Position numbers and translations under genes: made by a program
The notes under the pieces: model-generated
Seen by the model: the letters and a program-made list of their open reading frames with translations, nothing else
Told to the model about the DNA's origin: nothing
The model's database searches: none
Part shown: positions 5,844 to 12,861 of the stretch, piece after piece
Layout of the letters: each line of letters opens with the position of its first letter
Numbering within the stretch: position 1 is the stretch's first letter
DNA from: Lachnospiraceae bacterium UBA3850
GTDB taxonomy: Bacteria; Bacillota; Clostridia; Lachnospirales; Lachnospiraceae
Reading direction: 5' to 3'
Length of the DNA stretch: 18,922 bases
Assembly: GCA_002392655.1 (NCBI GenBank)
Contig: DGHK01000021.1
Coordinates: forward strand, 1 to 18,922

Positions 5844-8090
5844 ATGAGAAAGAGTATTTTAAGCAAATTGGCAGCAACTGTGCTTGCCGGTTTTCTTGCG
5901 GTCGGAGCTTTTCCGTCTGCCGGCAGCGAGGTTTATGCCGGTAGCGAGGGCGGCGGAAGTATTGTGCTCAAAGCAAGTGAGTTAAATAAACAGATAAAGA
6001 ATGAAGGCGGAACTTATATTGATTCCGAAGGACATTTAAATCTTCAAAAAGGGATGTTTGATTCTGTTGAGTTAGTTCTGGATGAGGACCTTCATCTTGA
6101 CGAATCGATAATCTTTGCTGATGTCACGCTAAGCGGTAATTATTCGCTTTATATGGACCGCGGTTTTAAAAACTGTGATCTGACTATAGAGGGTGATTTT
6201 ACTATAAAGCAGGATGCTGAGTTAGTTATTGACAGCGATGATTGTGATATAAATGTTTATAAATATAATTCAGCGGGCGGAAATCTCAATGTATATGGAT
6301 ATATCTCTTTTTGCTGGGGCAACGATATATATGCAGCTCATAATATAAATGTTTATAGCGGGCGTATCGCTACTGAAATGAGTTCAGATACAAAAACTGA
6401 AGATAAGAGAAATAAGAGTTATATTCTTAACTCTGAGTATGACATTAATATCAGTGGTGGTTGCTTTGAATGTAAAGATAAGGTGAACAGCTTTTTGTCA
6501 GCATTAAATAATATCAAAATATCAGGTGGAGAGTTTGATGTGAAGTCAAGCAATTCAGCCATTTATGCTGATAATGATTTGTCTATAACTGGTGGAAAAC
6601 TTAATGTTGAATCAGAAACTGAAAATGCAATAATTACTCCGTCGCTTTCTATATCAGACTATGCAAATGTAACTGCTAATTCTAATTATTTTACAGTCAG
6701 TTGTAATAAATTTGCTTTTGATGGCGGATATTTTGAAACAAATTATCTCGGTGATGGTAATTATCCTCCAATAAACGTTGGTTCTGACGATATCAAGATA
6801 GGCGATGATTGTCAGATATCTCAGCCTGAAAATGGAATGGTGAAACTAGGTGAGGGCTATTATTCTATCTTTGATGAAGATGGTAATATTCCTCGGCGGG
6901 TAATTCTTGAGGAAAAGTCCCCTGAGGGTGTGACTCCTCCGGAGCCGATAACTGGTCTTGTATATAATGGCAAGGAGCAGGAGCTTATTAAGCCGGGAAT
7001 GGCCGGAGACACACCGCTCGAGTATCAGGTAAAAACAGTATTTGATGGTTACAAATATCCTTGGACTGATAAGATACCAACTGCTCTCGATGCGCTTGAT
7101 TATGAGGTCAGCTACAGAGCTAAAGGAAAATCAAAGGTCCTCGGTAAGTTCGATGTAAGAATCGAGTGTAAGGATGTTACTGTTACAGCAGATGATATAG
7201 AGTCATACGTAGGTGAAGATTTAAAGGAGCTTACCTATAAGATAGAGGGGCTGGCAGAGGGTGATACAGAAGAGGATCTCGGTCTGGTTGAGCCTTCGTG
7301 CGAAGCAGATAAGTATAAGGCCGGAACCTATCCTATCATTATAAGAATGAATGATACCTATGTCAGCTACAGAGTTACAGAGGTAAATGGAACCTATACG
7401 GTTAAGAATAAATCTTACACAGTTGATTTTGACACTGACGGTGGAAGCAAGATAGATCCTGTCATAGTGGAGATGGGAGAGAAGCTCGCAAAACCGGCTG
7501 ATCCGGTTAAGGATGGTTTTGCATTTGACGGCTGGTACTATAAAGACAGAGCTTATGATTTCAGTCAGCCTGTTATAACAAGCTTTACACTTACTGCAAA
7601 GTGGAAGAAGAACGAGACCCCAGATGATCCAAAGGATGATCCGGATGATAAGAAATATTCCAATGAATGGGTAGATGGCAAGTGGTACGATGCAGATGGC
7701 AAATGTACCTACGACGGAATTCTTTCATGGAAGCAAAATGCTACCGGCTGGTGGGTTGAGGATTCAAAGGGCTGGTACCCTGTTAGCCAGTGGCAGAAGA
7801 TAGACGGCAAATGGTATTACTTCACAGCCGATGGCTACATGGATTACAGTGAATACAGAGATGGCTACTGGCTCGGCGCTGATGGCGCATGGGATGAGAA
7901 GTACTCAGGCGGTCATTGGATGAATGACTCTACAGGCTGGTGGTACGAAGATGCGTCAGGCTGGTATCCACAGAATCAGTGGGTATGGATCGACGAATCC
8001 TGCTACTACTTTGGTGCTGACGGATATATGCTCACAAATCAGTATGTTGACGGCTGCTGGGTAGGAGAGGACGGAGCCTGGGTTAAGTAA
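5844..8090 (+). CDS. Secreted wall-binding protein with beta-helix-like, InlB-type and glucan/choline-binding repeats
   Basis: The 748-residue product starts at the ATG at 5844, six bases after AGAAAGGA; upstream in-frame codons are translated repeat array F and are not credible. Residues 1-32 are a Sec signal peptide (cleavage after VYA). Residues about 40-350 contain recurring short beta segments (INISGGCFE, IKISGGEFDV, LSITGGKLNV) like a right-handed beta helix or carbohydrate-binding solenoid. A linker and two beta-rich segments follow. An InlB B-type repeat occupies about 526-588 (VDFDTDGGSKIDP to FTLTAKW). After an acidic Pro/Asp spacer, residues about 606-748 hold aromatic wall-binding repeats (WYDADGK, GWYPVSQWQKIDGKWYYF, GYM), the type that docks proteins on cell-surface polysaccharide. 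It has no promoter of its own, so it is probably read through from the VanY-type gene. Confidence 0.9.
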   Translation: MRKSILSKLAATVLAGFLAVGAFPSAGSEVYAGSEGGGSIVLKASELNKQIKNEGGTYIDSEGHLNLQKGMFDSVELVLDEDLHLDESIIFADVTLSGNYSLYMDRGFKNCDLTIEGDFTIKQDAELVIDSDDCDINVYKYNSAGGNLNVYGYISFCWGNDIYAAHNINVYSGRIATEMSSDTKTEDKRNKSYILNSEYDINISGGCFECKDKVNSFLSALNNIKISGGEFDVKSSNSAIYADNDLSITGGKLNVESETENAIITPSLSISDYANVTANSNYFTVSCNKFAFDGGYFETNYLGDGNYPPINVGSDDIKIGDDCQISQPENGMVKLGEGYYSIFDEDGNIPRRVILEEKSPEGVTPPEPITGLVYNGKEQELIKPGMAGDTPLEYQVKTVFDGYKYPWTDKIPTALDALDYEVSYRAKGKSKVLGKFDVRIECKDVTVTADDIESYVGEDLKELTYKIEGLAEGDTEEDLGLVEPSCEADKYKAGTYPIIIRMNDTYVSYRVTEVNGTYTVKNKSYTVDFDTDGGSKIDPVIVEMGEKLAKPADPVKDGFAFDGWYYKDRAYDFSQPVITSFTLTAKWKKNETPDDPKDDPDDKKYSNEWVDGKWYDADGKCTYDGILSWKQNATGWWVEDSKGWYPVSQWQKIDGKWYYFTADGYMDYSEYRDGYWLGADGAWDEKYSGGHWMNDSTGWWYEDASGWYPQNQWVWIDESCYYFGADGYMLTNQYVDGCWVGEDGAWVK

Positions 8091-8396
8091 CGAAGTATTC
8101 GTTTCTGTTATACCCCGTGGTTGTCAGGTATGAGCTTTCCTCTATCGATGTAGCGAGCCTCGTCAGGTAGTACTGGCGGAAGGAGGACAGCACGGAATTA
8201 CTGTCAACTATATTGTCTATATTACCGGTGTCACGGATTTATTATCCTGACGCCGGTTTCTTCTGTTATAAGGGTACATTCTGCATTTCAGCTTTCTCAG
8301 ATACATTTTCTGCTTTATCAGCATGAGTGAATCCTGTAGTAGCTTCGGAGATAGCCCTGCATCGTTGCTGATGATGAGGCGGTTTTTTGATTCTGT
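8091..8396. other. Intergenic stretch without a convincing gene
   Basis: No well-supported coding region is seen. An imperfect hairpin at about 8224-8257 (ACCGG... paired with ...CCGGT) followed by TTTCTTCTG may terminate the wall-binding protein transcript. On the minus strand a 63-codon frame (8217-8408) lacks a ribosome binding site and resembles no protein. A second minus-strand open stretch of about 48 codons (roughly 8083-8230, ending SYLTTTGYNRNEYFVT) has protein-like composition but no start, and could be a gene remnant. Confidence 0.5.
8224..8257 (+). terminator. Weak rho-independent terminator candidate
   Basis: ACCGGTGTCACGGAT pairs imperfectly with ATCCTGACGCCGGT (one mismatch and one bulge), followed by a broken T tract (TTTCTTCTG). 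It lies 134 bp after the wall-binding protein gene. Confidence 0.35.
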
Positions 8397-8425
8397 TTGA
8401 TTTTTCATATGAATATAATTATAAT
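8397..8425 (+). promoter_or_regulatory. Strong sigma-A promoter for the aldolase-TAXI-gltS operon
   Basis: TTGATT (8397-8402) and a perfect TATAAT (8420-8425) are separated by 17 bp. The predicted start near 8432 is about eight bases before array G, which would therefore be the first structure in the mRNA. Confidence 0.65.
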
Positions 8426-8439
8426 TTTACTATTATGAA

Positions 8440-8502
8440 GGTACCTGGCACCTTTTTGCAAAAAGGTACCGTGTACCAAAACGGCAAAAGGTACCGTGTA
8501 CC
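8440..8502 (+). repeat. Palindrome array G (three units, 63 bp)
   Basis: The order is GGTACCTGGCACC, spacer TTTTTGCAAAAA, GGTACCGTGTACC, spacer AAAACGGCAAAA, GGTACCGTGTACC. It sits between a clear promoter and the AAAGGAG ribosome binding site of the aldolase-like gene. Confidence 0.95.
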
Positions 8503-8521
8503 TAAAAAAAGGAGACGAAAA

Positions 8522-10090
8522 ATGGGAAAAGTATATTTACTGGATTGTACGCTCCGCGACGGAGGATATATCAATGACTGGAATTTTGGTGAGGAGACCA
8601 TCAAGGGCTTCGGAAAGAAGATAGCACTGACCGGTATTGAGTTTTATGAGGTTGGTTTCATCAAAGGTGATATTTATGATCCGAATAAGTCTGTATTCCC
8701 TGATATTCAGTCTATCGGTCCTATGATATGTCCGAAATCGCCTAATATGAAGTACGTTGGAATGCTCGATATGAGCGCTCCGATTCCGCTTGACAGAATA
8801 GTTCCCTGTGATGGAACTTCGATTGACGGAATCCGCGTGATTTTCAAGAAGAATAAGGTCGATGAGGCTTATGAATACTGCAAGAAAATTCAGGAGCTGG
8901 GTTATTTTGTTTCCGCAAATATAGTCGGCACGGATCTCTACTCCGATGCTGAGTTCATAGAGGTTATCGATAAATTCAATCAGCTGCATCCATATGCAGT
9001 GTCGATTGTGGATACATTCGGTCTTATCAAGAGGAAGCAGTTCCTCAGACTCGCATATCTGGCTGACAACAATCTGGCAGAGGGTATCGTGCTTGCATAT
9101 CATGCGCACAACAATCTGCAGCAGGCTTATGGAAATGCGGAAGCGCTCGTTGAGATGAATCTGAACAGGGATATCCTGATCGATGCTTGTGTTTTCGGAA
9201 TGGGCCGCGGTGCGGGCAATCTGAACCTTGAGCTTTTTGCCGAGTATATGAATGAAAACTTCGGTACTCACTACAAGATTGAACCGATGCTTGAAATCAT
9301 GGACGAGTACCTGAATGATATCTACAAAACCAAGTTCTGGGGCTATTCGGTACCGCTTTATCTGTCGGCCACCACGGGCAGCCACCCGAACTACGCCATC
9401 TATCTGGCAGAGAAAAATTCACTTACAGTCAAGTCCTTTAATGAACTGCTTCAGAGCATTCCGCCTGAGGACAAGGTCAGCTTCTCCAAGGACAAGGCGG
9501 AGCAGTATTACCGCTCATATCAGGAGAATTACATAGATGATAAGGAAATGTTAGACAGGCTGAGAGATGAGATTGGGGATAAGCCGGTTGTGATTCTGGC
9601 ACCGGGCAAGACCCTCAGCACTCACAGCGAAGCAGTCAGAGCTGTTACCAAGGACAGCGTGGTGATCGCCGCCAATTTCCTCGCAACCGAGTTCGAGCCG
9701 AATTACATTTTCAGCAGCAATATGCGTAGATTTGTGAAGATACAGGGTAAGACTTCAGCCAAATGTATAATAACCTCAAACATGAAAGAAGCCACCCAGC
9801 GCGACTTCGTTGTGAACTTCTCCAGCTATGCGTCAAAGAATGCGGATATCATCGATAATTCCGCACTTATGCTGCTCAAGCTCCTAAACGACGTGGGCGT
9901 AAAAGAAGTGAAGATTGCCGGAATGGACGGTTACTCCGAGGCTTCAGTTGTTTACTACGATAACGAGTTAAATTATGACTTCTCTAAGGAAGCCAAGAAA
10001 CGTAATAAGCTCATTTCAGACGAACTTAGAGAAATCGGAAGACACATAAAACTCGAGTTTGTGACTCCGACTGAGTACCGACTTAGCTGA
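8522..10090 (+). CDS. DRE-TIM (HMGL-like) aldolase-domain protein with an extra C-terminal domain
   Basis: The 522-residue cytosolic protein starts at ATG 8522, seven bases after GGAG. In-frame codons upstream are translated array G. The N-terminal ~300 residues form a DRE-TIM metallolyase barrel as in 4-hydroxy-2-oxovalerate aldolase. They carry DCTLRDGGY at 8-16 (R12 catalytic, D13 metal ligand by family analogy), SIVDTFG, and HAHNN at 194-198 providing the metal-binding histidines. Then comes GMGRGAGNLNLE, typical of aldolases of this group. Residues about 350-522 are a separate domain with VVILAPGKTLSTH and PNYIFSSNMRRF, a pattern seen in nucleotide- or sugar-handling proteins of polysaccharide gene clusters. 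I infer a 2-keto acid lyase or condensing role, substrate unknown. It heads a probable four-gene operon with TAXI, gltS and a TSCPD gene. Confidence 0.85.
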   Translation: MGKVYLLDCTLRDGGYINDWNFGEETIKGFGKKIALTGIEFYEVGFIKGDIYDPNKSVFPDIQSIGPMICPKSPNMKYVGMLDMSAPIPLDRIVPCDGTSIDGIRVIFKKNKVDEAYEYCKKIQELGYFVSANIVGTDLYSDAEFIEVIDKFNQLHPYAVSIVDTFGLIKRKQFLRLAYLADNNLAEGIVLAYHAHNNLQQAYGNAEALVEMNLNRDILIDACVFGMGRGAGNLNLELFAEYMNENFGTHYKIEPMLEIMDEYLNDIYKTKFWGYSVPLYLSATTGSHPNYAIYLAEKNSLTVKSFNELLQSIPPEDKVSFSKDKAEQYYRSYQENYIDDKEMLDRLRDEIGDKPVVILAPGKTLSTHSEAVRAVTKDSVVIAANFLATEFEPNYIFSSNMRRFVKIQGKTSAKCIITSNMKEATQRDFVVNFSSYASKNADIIDNSALMLLKLLNDVGVKEVKIAGMDGYSEASVVYYDNELNYDFSKEAKKRNKLISDELREIGRHIKLEFVTPTEYRLS

Positions 10091-10091
10091 T

Positions 10092-10179
10092 GGTACCTGG
10101 CACCTTTTCACAAAAAGGTACCGTGTACCAAAATGGCAAAAGGTACCGTGTACCAAAACGGCAAAAGGTACCGTGTACC
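10092..10179 (+). repeat. Palindrome array H (four units, 88 bp)
   Basis: GGTACCTGGCACC leads with spacer TTTTCACAAAAA, then three GGTACCGTGTACC units with spacers AAAATGGCAAAA and AAAACGGCAAAA. It begins one base after the aldolase stop codon and ends ten bases before the TAXI gene's ribosome binding site. No array is found downstream of this point. Confidence 0.96.
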
Positions 10180-10200
10180 ATTTTCTTCAGGAGATTGTAA

Positions 10201-11199
10201 ATGGGAAAAAATACTTCATTTAGGGTAATTAGAATTGTTAGTATCCTTCTTTTGATTGCGGCTGTTGTTCTGACGATGGCTTTGCTTGGAAAAAAGGATA
10301 AGAACAGCATTACGATTGGAACCGGCGGCACGAAGGGTATGTACTATAAGTACACGCAGGTGCTTGCGGATATCGAGAAGGGTAATCTGAATATAAGGAT
10401 TAAGGAGACAGAGGGCTCGCAGGCGAATCTGAGGCTCATCCGCCAGAAATATCTGGATGTGGCGATCGTTCAGAATGATACGCTTTATGATGCTGCCAAT
10501 GGATTTGATGAGTATATAGATAACAGTCTAGGCGACGAGCGAAGCTTCAGTGCGGTTTGTACGCTTTATACAGAGTCTGTAAATGTAATTGTCAGGAAGG
10601 ATTCCGGAATAAGGAACATATCCGACCTGAAGGGCAAGACTGTTTCCGTCGGAAAAGAGGAATCCGGAGTCAAGCATAATGCGAAAGAGGTTCTGTCAGT
10701 TTACGGTATGACTTTGGAGGACATCAAGCCTGAGTATCTGAGCTACGAGGAATCGTCAGATGCATTGGTGGCTGGAAACATAGATGCTTTTTTCTGTAAC
10801 TGCGGAAACCCAGCGGAGGTGCTTACTGATCTTGCGAATAAAGCTGATGTGGAATTTTTGTCCATCTCAGACGAAGATGTAAAAAGGCTTAAAACCATAA
10901 ATCCGGCATATGTAAATGTAACTATACCCGCTGGTACCTATAAGGGACAAGACAGCGATGTAAAAACTGTAGGTATATATGCAGTACTTGTTGCCCAGAA
11001 TGATCTGGATGAAGACACTGTTTACGAGCTGACAAAGGATATATATGAAAAATCAGATGAGATAAATCAGGCGCTTGGAACCGCCGGTGAGCTTAAGCCG
11101 AGCGAACAGCCTGACAGAATGGTGATCCCTTTCCATAAGGGTGCAGCCAGATATTACCGCGAATTGAACGTGTCGGTAGATGAAGATAAGGCAGATTAG
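10201..11199 (+). CDS. TAXI-family (TRAP-type) solute-binding protein
   Basis: The 332-residue protein has an N-terminal hydrophobic segment (about residues 8-30) acting as an uncleaved anchor or signal; no lipobox is visible. The mature domain begins with ITIGTGGTKGMYYKYT, the hallmark start of TAXI (TRAP-associated extracytoplasmic immunogenic) receptors. It continues with ETEGSQANLRLIRQKYLDVAIVQNDTLYDAANG and LKGKTVSVGKEESGVKHNAKEVLSVYGM, as in the NMT1/TAXI fold. The start at 10201 has GGAG eight bases upstream. It would capture a small ligand outside the membrane. TAXI receptors normally work with DctQM-type subunits, but here the next gene, 11 bp away, is a GltS-type symporter. From memory some TAXI proteins bind glutamate, which would fit. 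Partner and ligand are inferred. Confidence 0.92.
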   Translation: MGKNTSFRVIRIVSILLLIAAVVLTMALLGKKDKNSITIGTGGTKGMYYKYTQVLADIEKGNLNIRIKETEGSQANLRLIRQKYLDVAIVQNDTLYDAANGFDEYIDNSLGDERSFSAVCTLYTESVNVIVRKDSGIRNISDLKGKTVSVGKEESGVKHNAKEVLSVYGMTLEDIKPEYLSYEESSDALVAGNIDAFFCNCGNPAEVLTDLANKADVEFLSISDEDVKRLKTINPAYVNVTIPAGTYKGQDSDVKTVGIYAVLVAQNDLDEDTVYELTKDIYEKSDEINQALGTAGELKPSEQPDRMVIPFHKGAARYYRELNVSVDEDKAD

Positions 11200-11210
11200 G
11201 GGGAAGCCGG

Positions 11211-12398
11211 ATGCTTATAAAACTAGACATGTATCAGACCCTCGGACTTGCAACGGTAGTTCTGCTTATCGGTGCATGGATGAAGAAAAAAATCAGAGTT
11301 CTTGAAAAATTCTGTATCCCCGCGCCGGTCGCCGGTGGTCTGTTTTACGCCATACTTATGTATGCGCTATACGAAAATAACATACTTGAATTTGAATATG
11401 ATGAGACACTTAAAAATGTATGCATGGTCATATTCTTTACCTCAGTAGGATTTCAGGCAAATGTAAGAGTGCTCAAAAAGGGCGGAACGAGTATGATCAT
11501 ATTTCTCATACTTGTTATCTCGCTTGTATTTTCACAGAATGGTCTGTCAATACTGATTGCGAAGCTAATCGGAGTGGATCCGAAGGTCGGACTCTCCACA
11601 GGCTCGATTCCGATGATCGGTGGACACGGTACTGCAGGTGCCTTCGGTCCTATACTTGAAGACTTCGGACTGAAGGGAGCAACAACGCTTTGTACAGCCG
11701 CAGCCACCTATGGACTTGTGGCTGGCTCTCTGATGGGTGGCCCGATCGGACAGAGACTTATAAAGAAGTACAACCTGCTGGAAAAAGATGAAAACAGCGA
11801 TGCAACTACGCTTCTTGAAGAAGAGAGGAAGCATCAGCACATGGCGTCGAATTATGCATCAGCTGCATACCAGATAGCAATTGCGATGGGTGCAGGAACT
11901 GTTATATCATGGCTTTTGTCACTTACCAAGATGACATTTCCTGTCTACATAGGCGCTATGATTGTGGCAGCTATCATGAGGAATATCGGAGAGTATACCA
12001 ACAAGCTGACCATACATATAGGTGAGATCAACAGCCTTGGCGGTATCTGCCTCTCGCTGTTTTTGGGAATCGCCATGATAACTCTCAAGCTCTGGCAGCT
12101 TGCGGATCTGGCGTTGCCACTGATCATACTGCTGGCCGGTCAGACGGTGCTCATGTTTATATATGCATACTATCTGGTTTTCATCCTCATGGGCAGAGAC
12201 TACGACGCAGCCGTGCTGTCAGCCGGTGTCTGCGGCTTCGGAATGGGAGCAACGCCAAATGCAATGGCCAACATGCAGGCTGTGACTGATAAATATCAGC
12301 CGTCAGTCAAGGCATACATCCTTGTTCCTATAATAGGAAGTATGTTCGCAGACTTCATAAACAGCCTCGCAATAACGATGTTTATCAACTTTATCTAG
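11211..12398 (+). CDS. gltS: Sodium/glutamate symporter, GltS family
   Basis: The 395-residue polytopic membrane protein is close to the usual GltS length (about 400). It has two glycine-rich hairpin motifs typical of the family: STGSIPMIGGHGTAGAFGP (about residues 127-146) and GVCGFGMGATPNAMANMQAV (about 337-356), one in each inverted half. Other matches are CIPAPVAGG near residue 41 and VFFTSVGFQ-type sequence near residue 80. About ten membrane helices can be drawn, with a charged cytosolic loop (ENSDATTLLEEERKHQH) between the halves. GltS proteins couple glutamate uptake to sodium. It starts 11 bp after the TAXI gene with an AGGGGGA site overlapping that gene's stop codon, so the two are almost certainly co-expressed. 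Confidence 0.94.
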   Translation: MLIKLDMYQTLGLATVVLLIGAWMKKKIRVLEKFCIPAPVAGGLFYAILMYALYENNILEFEYDETLKNVCMVIFFTSVGFQANVRVLKKGGTSMIIFLILVISLVFSQNGLSILIAKLIGVDPKVGLSTGSIPMIGGHGTAGAFGPILEDFGLKGATTLCTAAATYGLVAGSLMGGPIGQRLIKKYNLLEKDENSDATTLLEEERKHQHMASNYASAAYQIAIAMGAGTVISWLLSLTKMTFPVYIGAMIVAAIMRNIGEYTNKLTIHIGEINSLGGICLSLFLGIAMITLKLWQLADLALPLIILLAGQTVLMFIYAYYLVFILMGRDYDAAVLSAGVCGFGMGATPNAMANMQAVTDKYQPSVKAYILVPIIGSMFADFINSLAITMFINFI

Positions 12399-12419
12399 CA
12401 TTTAAGAAAGGAAGTAATC

Positions 12420-12743
12420 ATGGATAATCAGAATCTTCATATATCATTTAATTCGGAGAATCTCGCATTTCCCGAGGTGCTTGTGGAAAATGACCTTCAG
12501 CACGTGAGCTATACTCCTAAGGGAGTGTGCTCGACCAAGATAGATTTCGATCTTGACTCAGAGGGTAATCTTCACAACGTGAAGTTTGTTCGTGGCTGTA
12601 ACGGAAATCTGAAAGCCATCGGAAAACTCGTTGAGGGGAAAAATGCAAAGGAAGTTGCGGACATACTTCGCGGCAATGACTGTAACGGAAGAGGTACTTC
12701 TTGTGCAGATCAGCTCTCGCGAGCAATCGACGAAGCTCTGTAA
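12420..12743 (+). CDS. TSCPD domain protein (TIGR03905-type)
   Basis: The 107-residue cytosolic protein matches the small TSCPD family: YTPKGVCSTKIDFDL (31-45), NVKFVRGCNGNLKAIGKLVEGK (53-74) and NGRGTSCADQLSRAI (89-103). Four conserved cysteines (C37, C60, C88, C95) suggest a metal or redox site. The domain also occurs at the C-terminus of class II ribonucleotide reductases and in stand-alone proteins of unknown role. An N-terminal extension of about 28 residues precedes the domain. AAAGGAAG supports the start. It is the last gene of the aldolase-TAXI-gltS operon, 21 bp after gltS, and is followed by a hairpin with a T tract. Confidence 0.88.
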   Translation: MDNQNLHISFNSENLAFPEVLVENDLQHVSYTPKGVCSTKIDFDLDSEGNLHNVKFVRGCNGNLKAIGKLVEGKNAKEVADILRGNDCNGRGTSCADQLSRAIDEAL

Positions 12744-12814
12744 AAAATAAAAATGTATCGTCCTCGCTTATATTTAGCAAGATATGTTAAAAAGGACGCA
12801 CGAATTGTTAAGTA

Positions 12815-12861
12815 ATACATCTCACACAGTGATATTATAAATTGTGTGAGGTGTATTTTTT
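12815..12861 (+). terminator. Rho-independent terminator of the TAXI-gltS operon, containing the next gene's RBS
   Basis: ATACATCTCACACA (12815-12828) pairs with TGTGTGAGGTGTAT (12843-12856) as a 14-bp stem with one wobble, followed by six T residues that run directly into the ATG at 12862. The 3' arm contains GAGGTG, the only Shine-Dalgarno candidate for the GGDEF gene. Confidence 0.75.
12830..12838 (+). promoter_or_regulatory. Extended -10 promoter inside the terminator loop
   Basis: TGATATTAT matches an extended -10 element (TGn plus TATTAT, 12833-12838). No good -35 is seen at 17 bp; TTGTTA lies 22 bp away. Initiation near 12845 would give a short leader with the GAGGTG site free of the stem. 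Confidence 0.4.

Noticed and set aside
5747..5943. Short + strand reading frame and the 5772 start that translate array F (MYQNGKRYRVPKR and similar)
   Set aside because: These are translations of the repeat. The true start at 5844 has a proper ribosome binding site and signal peptide.
8387..8521. N-terminal extension of the aldolase-like protein
   Set aside because: It crosses the promoter region and array G; the ATG at 8522 has a well-placed GGAG and begins at the family's expected N-terminus.
8537..9385. 282-codon minus-strand frame opposite the aldolase-like gene
   Set aside because: It is antisense shadow of a strongly conserved enzyme frame and shows no domain signature.
1790..10179. 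Regularly spaced repeats as a CRISPR array
   Set aside because: Units are 13 bp with 12-bp spacers that are nearly identical to each other, arrays have only 2-6 units, and no cas genes are present.
10930..10945. GGTACC within the TAXI gene as a ninth array
   Set aside because: A lone hexamer in codons for AGTYK with no palindrome partner or spacer.
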